DNA from: Allobogoriella deserti
GTDB taxonomy: Bacteria; Actinomycetota; Actinomycetes; Actinomycetales; Actinomycetaceae
Assembly (NCBI RefSeq): GCF_042680605.1
Contig: NZ_JBHUEE010000008.1
Location: 186,001-250,000 of the forward strand
Direction of reading: 5' to 3'
DNA: 64,000 bases
The notes under the pieces are model-generated. The model was not told the origin of the DNA, made no database searches, and saw only the letters and a list, made by a program, of their open reading frames with translations. Made by a program: the position numbers and the translations under genes. Positions 62,283 through 64,000 of this stretch are shown here, in pieces (position 1 is the first letter of the stretch; the number at the start of each line of letters is the position of its first letter).

Positions 62283-63242
62283 GTGCCCACCGGTGACCCC
62301 TCAGCGACACATGCCCGCCCAACGGCGGCCGATGCCGCCGCGGCGGCCACGGCACCGGGCCCTCGCCGGACGTGGCGCGCCTATCTGGCGCTGACGAAGC
62401 CGCGCATCATCGAGCTGCTGCTCGTCACGACGGTGCCCACGATGATCCTGGCGGCCGAGGGGTGGCCCGGGACATGGCTGGTGCTCGCCACGCTCGTGGG
62501 CGGGGCGTTCGCCGCGGGCTCGGCGAACGCGTTCAACATGTATCTCGACCGCGACATCGATCGTGTGATGAACCGCACGAAGCAGCGGCCGTTGGTCACC
62601 GGAGAGCTCACCGGACGTCAGGCCGTGGTGTTCGCGTCCACGCTCGGGTCGGTCTCGATCGCGTGGTTCGGGCTGCTGGTCAACCTCGCCTCCGCGGTGC
62701 TGACGGTGGCCGCGATCCTGTTCTACGTCGTGCTCTACACGATGATCCTCAAGCGCCGCACCTCGCAGAACATCGTCTGGGGCGGCGTCGCCGGGTGCAT
62801 GCCCGTCCTCATCGGTTGGTCCGCCGTGACCGGCACGGTGGGGTGGCCGCCGCTGCTGCTCTTCTTCGTCGTCTTCTTCTGGACGCCGCCGCACTACTGG
62901 CCGCTGTCGATGAAGTTCCGCCAGGACTACGCGCGCGCCGGCGTCCCGATGCTGCCGGTGGTCGTGGATGACGTCCGCGTGGCCCGTCAGATCCTCGTCT
63001 ACGCCTCCGTGATGGTCGCCTGCACGCTGGCGCTCGTGCCGCTCAGCGCGCTGGGATGGGTCTTCGCCGTGGTGGCGGCGGCTGCCGGGGCGTGGTTCCT
63101 CGGGTCGTGCGTCCGGCTGCTGCGGCGGGCGTTGCAGCCCGAGCGCGGCAAGCTCGCCGCGATGAAGGTCTTTCACGGCTCCATCAGCTACCTGACGATC
63201 GTCTTCGCGGCGGTGGCCCTGGACCCGCTGCTGCCGCTGTAG
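62283..63242 (+). CDS. ctaB: Protoheme IX farnesyltransferase (heme O synthase)
   Basis: CtaB farnesylates heme B to heme O for terminal oxidases. The 319-residue UbiA-family membrane protein has the prenyl-diphosphate motif NMYLDRDIDRVMNRTKQRPL, the second motif YTMILKRRTSQNIVWGG and about eight transmembrane helices, with FFWTPPHYWPL between them. The first 30 residues are an Ala-rich polar tail. The GTG start directly follows a -10-like TAGACT, so the mRNA is probably leaderless. Confidence 0.95.
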   Translation: MPTGDPSATHARPTAADAAAAATAPGPRRTWRAYLALTKPRIIELLLVTTVPTMILAAEGWPGTWLVLATLVGGAFAAGSANAFNMYLDRDIDRVMNRTKQRPLVTGELTGRQAVVFASTLGSVSIAWFGLLVNLASAVLTVAAILFYVVLYTMILKRRTSQNIVWGGVAGCMPVLIGWSAVTGTVGWPPLLLFFVVFFWTPPHYWPLSMKFRQDYARAGVPMLPVVVDDVRVARQILVYASVMVACTLALVPLSALGWVFAVVAAAAGAWFLGSCVRLLRRALQPERGKLAAMKVFHGSISYLTIVFAAVALDPLLPL

Positions 63243-63259
63243 CCCGTCAGGCAGGGACG

Positions 63260-64000
63260 ATGACGTCGCTCGAGCAGGCCCGCGCGCAGTATCTGGCCCA
63301 TCTCGGGGTGGAGCGCGGCCTGAGTGACCACACCCTCGCCGCGTACACGCGTGACCTGACGCGGTACTGCGAGTTCCTTGCCGGACGCGGCCGCGACGAC
63401 ATGGCCTCAGTCACCGAGTCCGACGTCGTCGCGTTCGCCGAGGCCATCCGGACCGGTTCCGACGGCGGAACCGTTCTAGCCCCGTCCTCCGCGGCGCGGA
63501 CCGTGACCGCGGTGCGCGGCTGGCACCGGTTCGCCCTCGCCGAAGGCGTGACGGCCTCGGACCCGAGCGCCGCGGTCAAGCCGCCGCCGACCTCGCGGCG
63601 TCTGCCCAAGGCAGTGCCCGTCGAGCAGGTCGAAGCCCTGCTCGAGGCTGCGTCCGTGGGGGAGGGAGCGGTGCCGTTGCGCGACCGGGCGCTGCTCGAG
63701 GTGCTCTACGGCACCGGGGCCCGGATCAGCGAGGCCGTGGGCCTCTCGGTGGACGATCTCGATCTGGACGGCGAGGTGGCTGCGGTCCGCCTGTTCGGCA
63801 AGGGGCGCAAGGAACGCGTGGTGCCCGTGGGCCGCTACGCCGTCGACGCGCTGCAAGCGTATCTCGTACGCGGCCGGCCCGAGTTGGCGCGGGCCGGACG
63901 GGGCAACGCCGCCGTCTTCCTCAACACGCGGGGGAACCCGCTCAGCCGGCAGAGCGCCTGGGCGGTGCTGCAGACGGCGGCCGGTCGCGCAGGACTGACC
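63260..64000 (+). CDS. xerD: Tyrosine recombinase XerD (partial, runs off the window)
   Basis: The frame is open for 247 codons to the last base and has no stop in the window. The N-terminal SAM-like domain has YLAHLGVERGLSDHTLAAYT and a core-binding region to about residue 105. The catalytic domain begins with SRRLPKAVPVEQVEALL and contains the first catalytic arginine R155 in YGTGARISEAVGLSVDDL and the lysine in FGKGRKERVVPVG. The histidine box and nucleophilic tyrosine lie beyond the end. With XerC it resolves chromosome dimers at dif. Position after ctaB and sequence favour XerD over a phage integrase. Confidence 0.88.
   Translation, partial: MTSLEQARAQYLAHLGVERGLSDHTLAAYTRDLTRYCEFLAGRGRDDMASVTESDVVAFAEAIRTGSDGGTVLAPSSAARTVTAVRGWHRFALAEGVTASDPSAAVKPPPTSRRLPKAVPVEQVEALLEAASVGEGAVPLRDRALLEVLYGTGARISEAVGLSVDDLDLDGEVAAVRLFGKGRKERVVPVGRYAVDALQAYLVRGRPELARAGRGNAAVFLNTRGNPLSRQSAWAVLQTAAGRAGLT

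Overview
The window is chromosomal DNA of a high-GC actinobacterium. The gene order points to Micrococcales (Ruania/Georgenia/Beutenbergia-like), but no species can be fixed from sequence alone. The evidence is the very strong G/C third-position bias, frequent GTG/TTG starts, 1-8 bp start/stop overlaps, and blocks typical of the group: aroE-prepilin peptidase-aroC-aroK/aroB, efp-nusB, pyrR-pyrB-pyrC-carA-carB-pyrF, mihF-gmk-rpoZ-coaBC-metK-priA, fmt-rsmB-rpe, tkt-tal-pgi-zwf-opcA, ctaB and xerD. No tRNA, rRNA, CRISPR array or insertion sequence was seen, and no gene-free stretch exceeds 300 bases.

Region 1 (1-27,993) is housekeeping. Shikimate genes come first, including an AroK-AroB fusion followed by a second separate shikimate kinase. 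A SatD-like regulator/membrane-protein pair follows, with a repeat-rich operator. Then come efp-nusB and a complete pyrimidine operon, preceded by a PyrR-type RNA hairpin next to the first ribosome binding site and ended by a hairpin inside the pyrF tail. After that lie mihF, gmk, rpoZ, coaBC, metK and a helicase-dead priA. A large DUF222/HNH gene sits between a HAD phosphatase and fmt. rsmB and rpe close the region.

Region 2 (about 28,000-51,814) is an accessory carbohydrate island of four transcription units. It encodes a choline-sulfatase-like sulfatase, an FGGY sugar kinase, a YihT/LacD-type aldolase, a racemase-like protein, an ABC importer without its own ATPase, glycosidases of families GH1, GH36-like, GH84 and GH38, an FAD oxidoreductase, a double metallo-beta-lactamase protein, a ROK kinase, a GmhA-type isomerase, an unassigned (alpha/alpha)-barrel protein and one LacI-type regulator. 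All four promoter regions carry copies of one palindrome, TGGCAACGTTGCCA, with a central CG step, so the island looks like a single regulon under the encoded LacI protein. The glycosidases lack signal peptides, so the model is import of a small glycan followed by intracellular hydrolysis, phosphorylation and aldol cleavage. The substrate is unknown. This is the best candidate for an undescribed system.

Region 3 (51,815-64,000) holds a small STAS-like gene, an SDR dehydrogenase, a PutP-type symporter, the minus-strand pentose-phosphate operon tkt-tal-pgi-zwf-opcA, divergent ctaB, and xerD, which runs off the end.

A recurring feature is a TANNNT-like -10 hexamer ending 6-9 bases before a start codon (metK, HAD, rpe, ctaB, SatD-like, fmt, GH84, metallo-beta-lactamase; weaker for aroC and gmk), which suggests many leaderless mRNAs.
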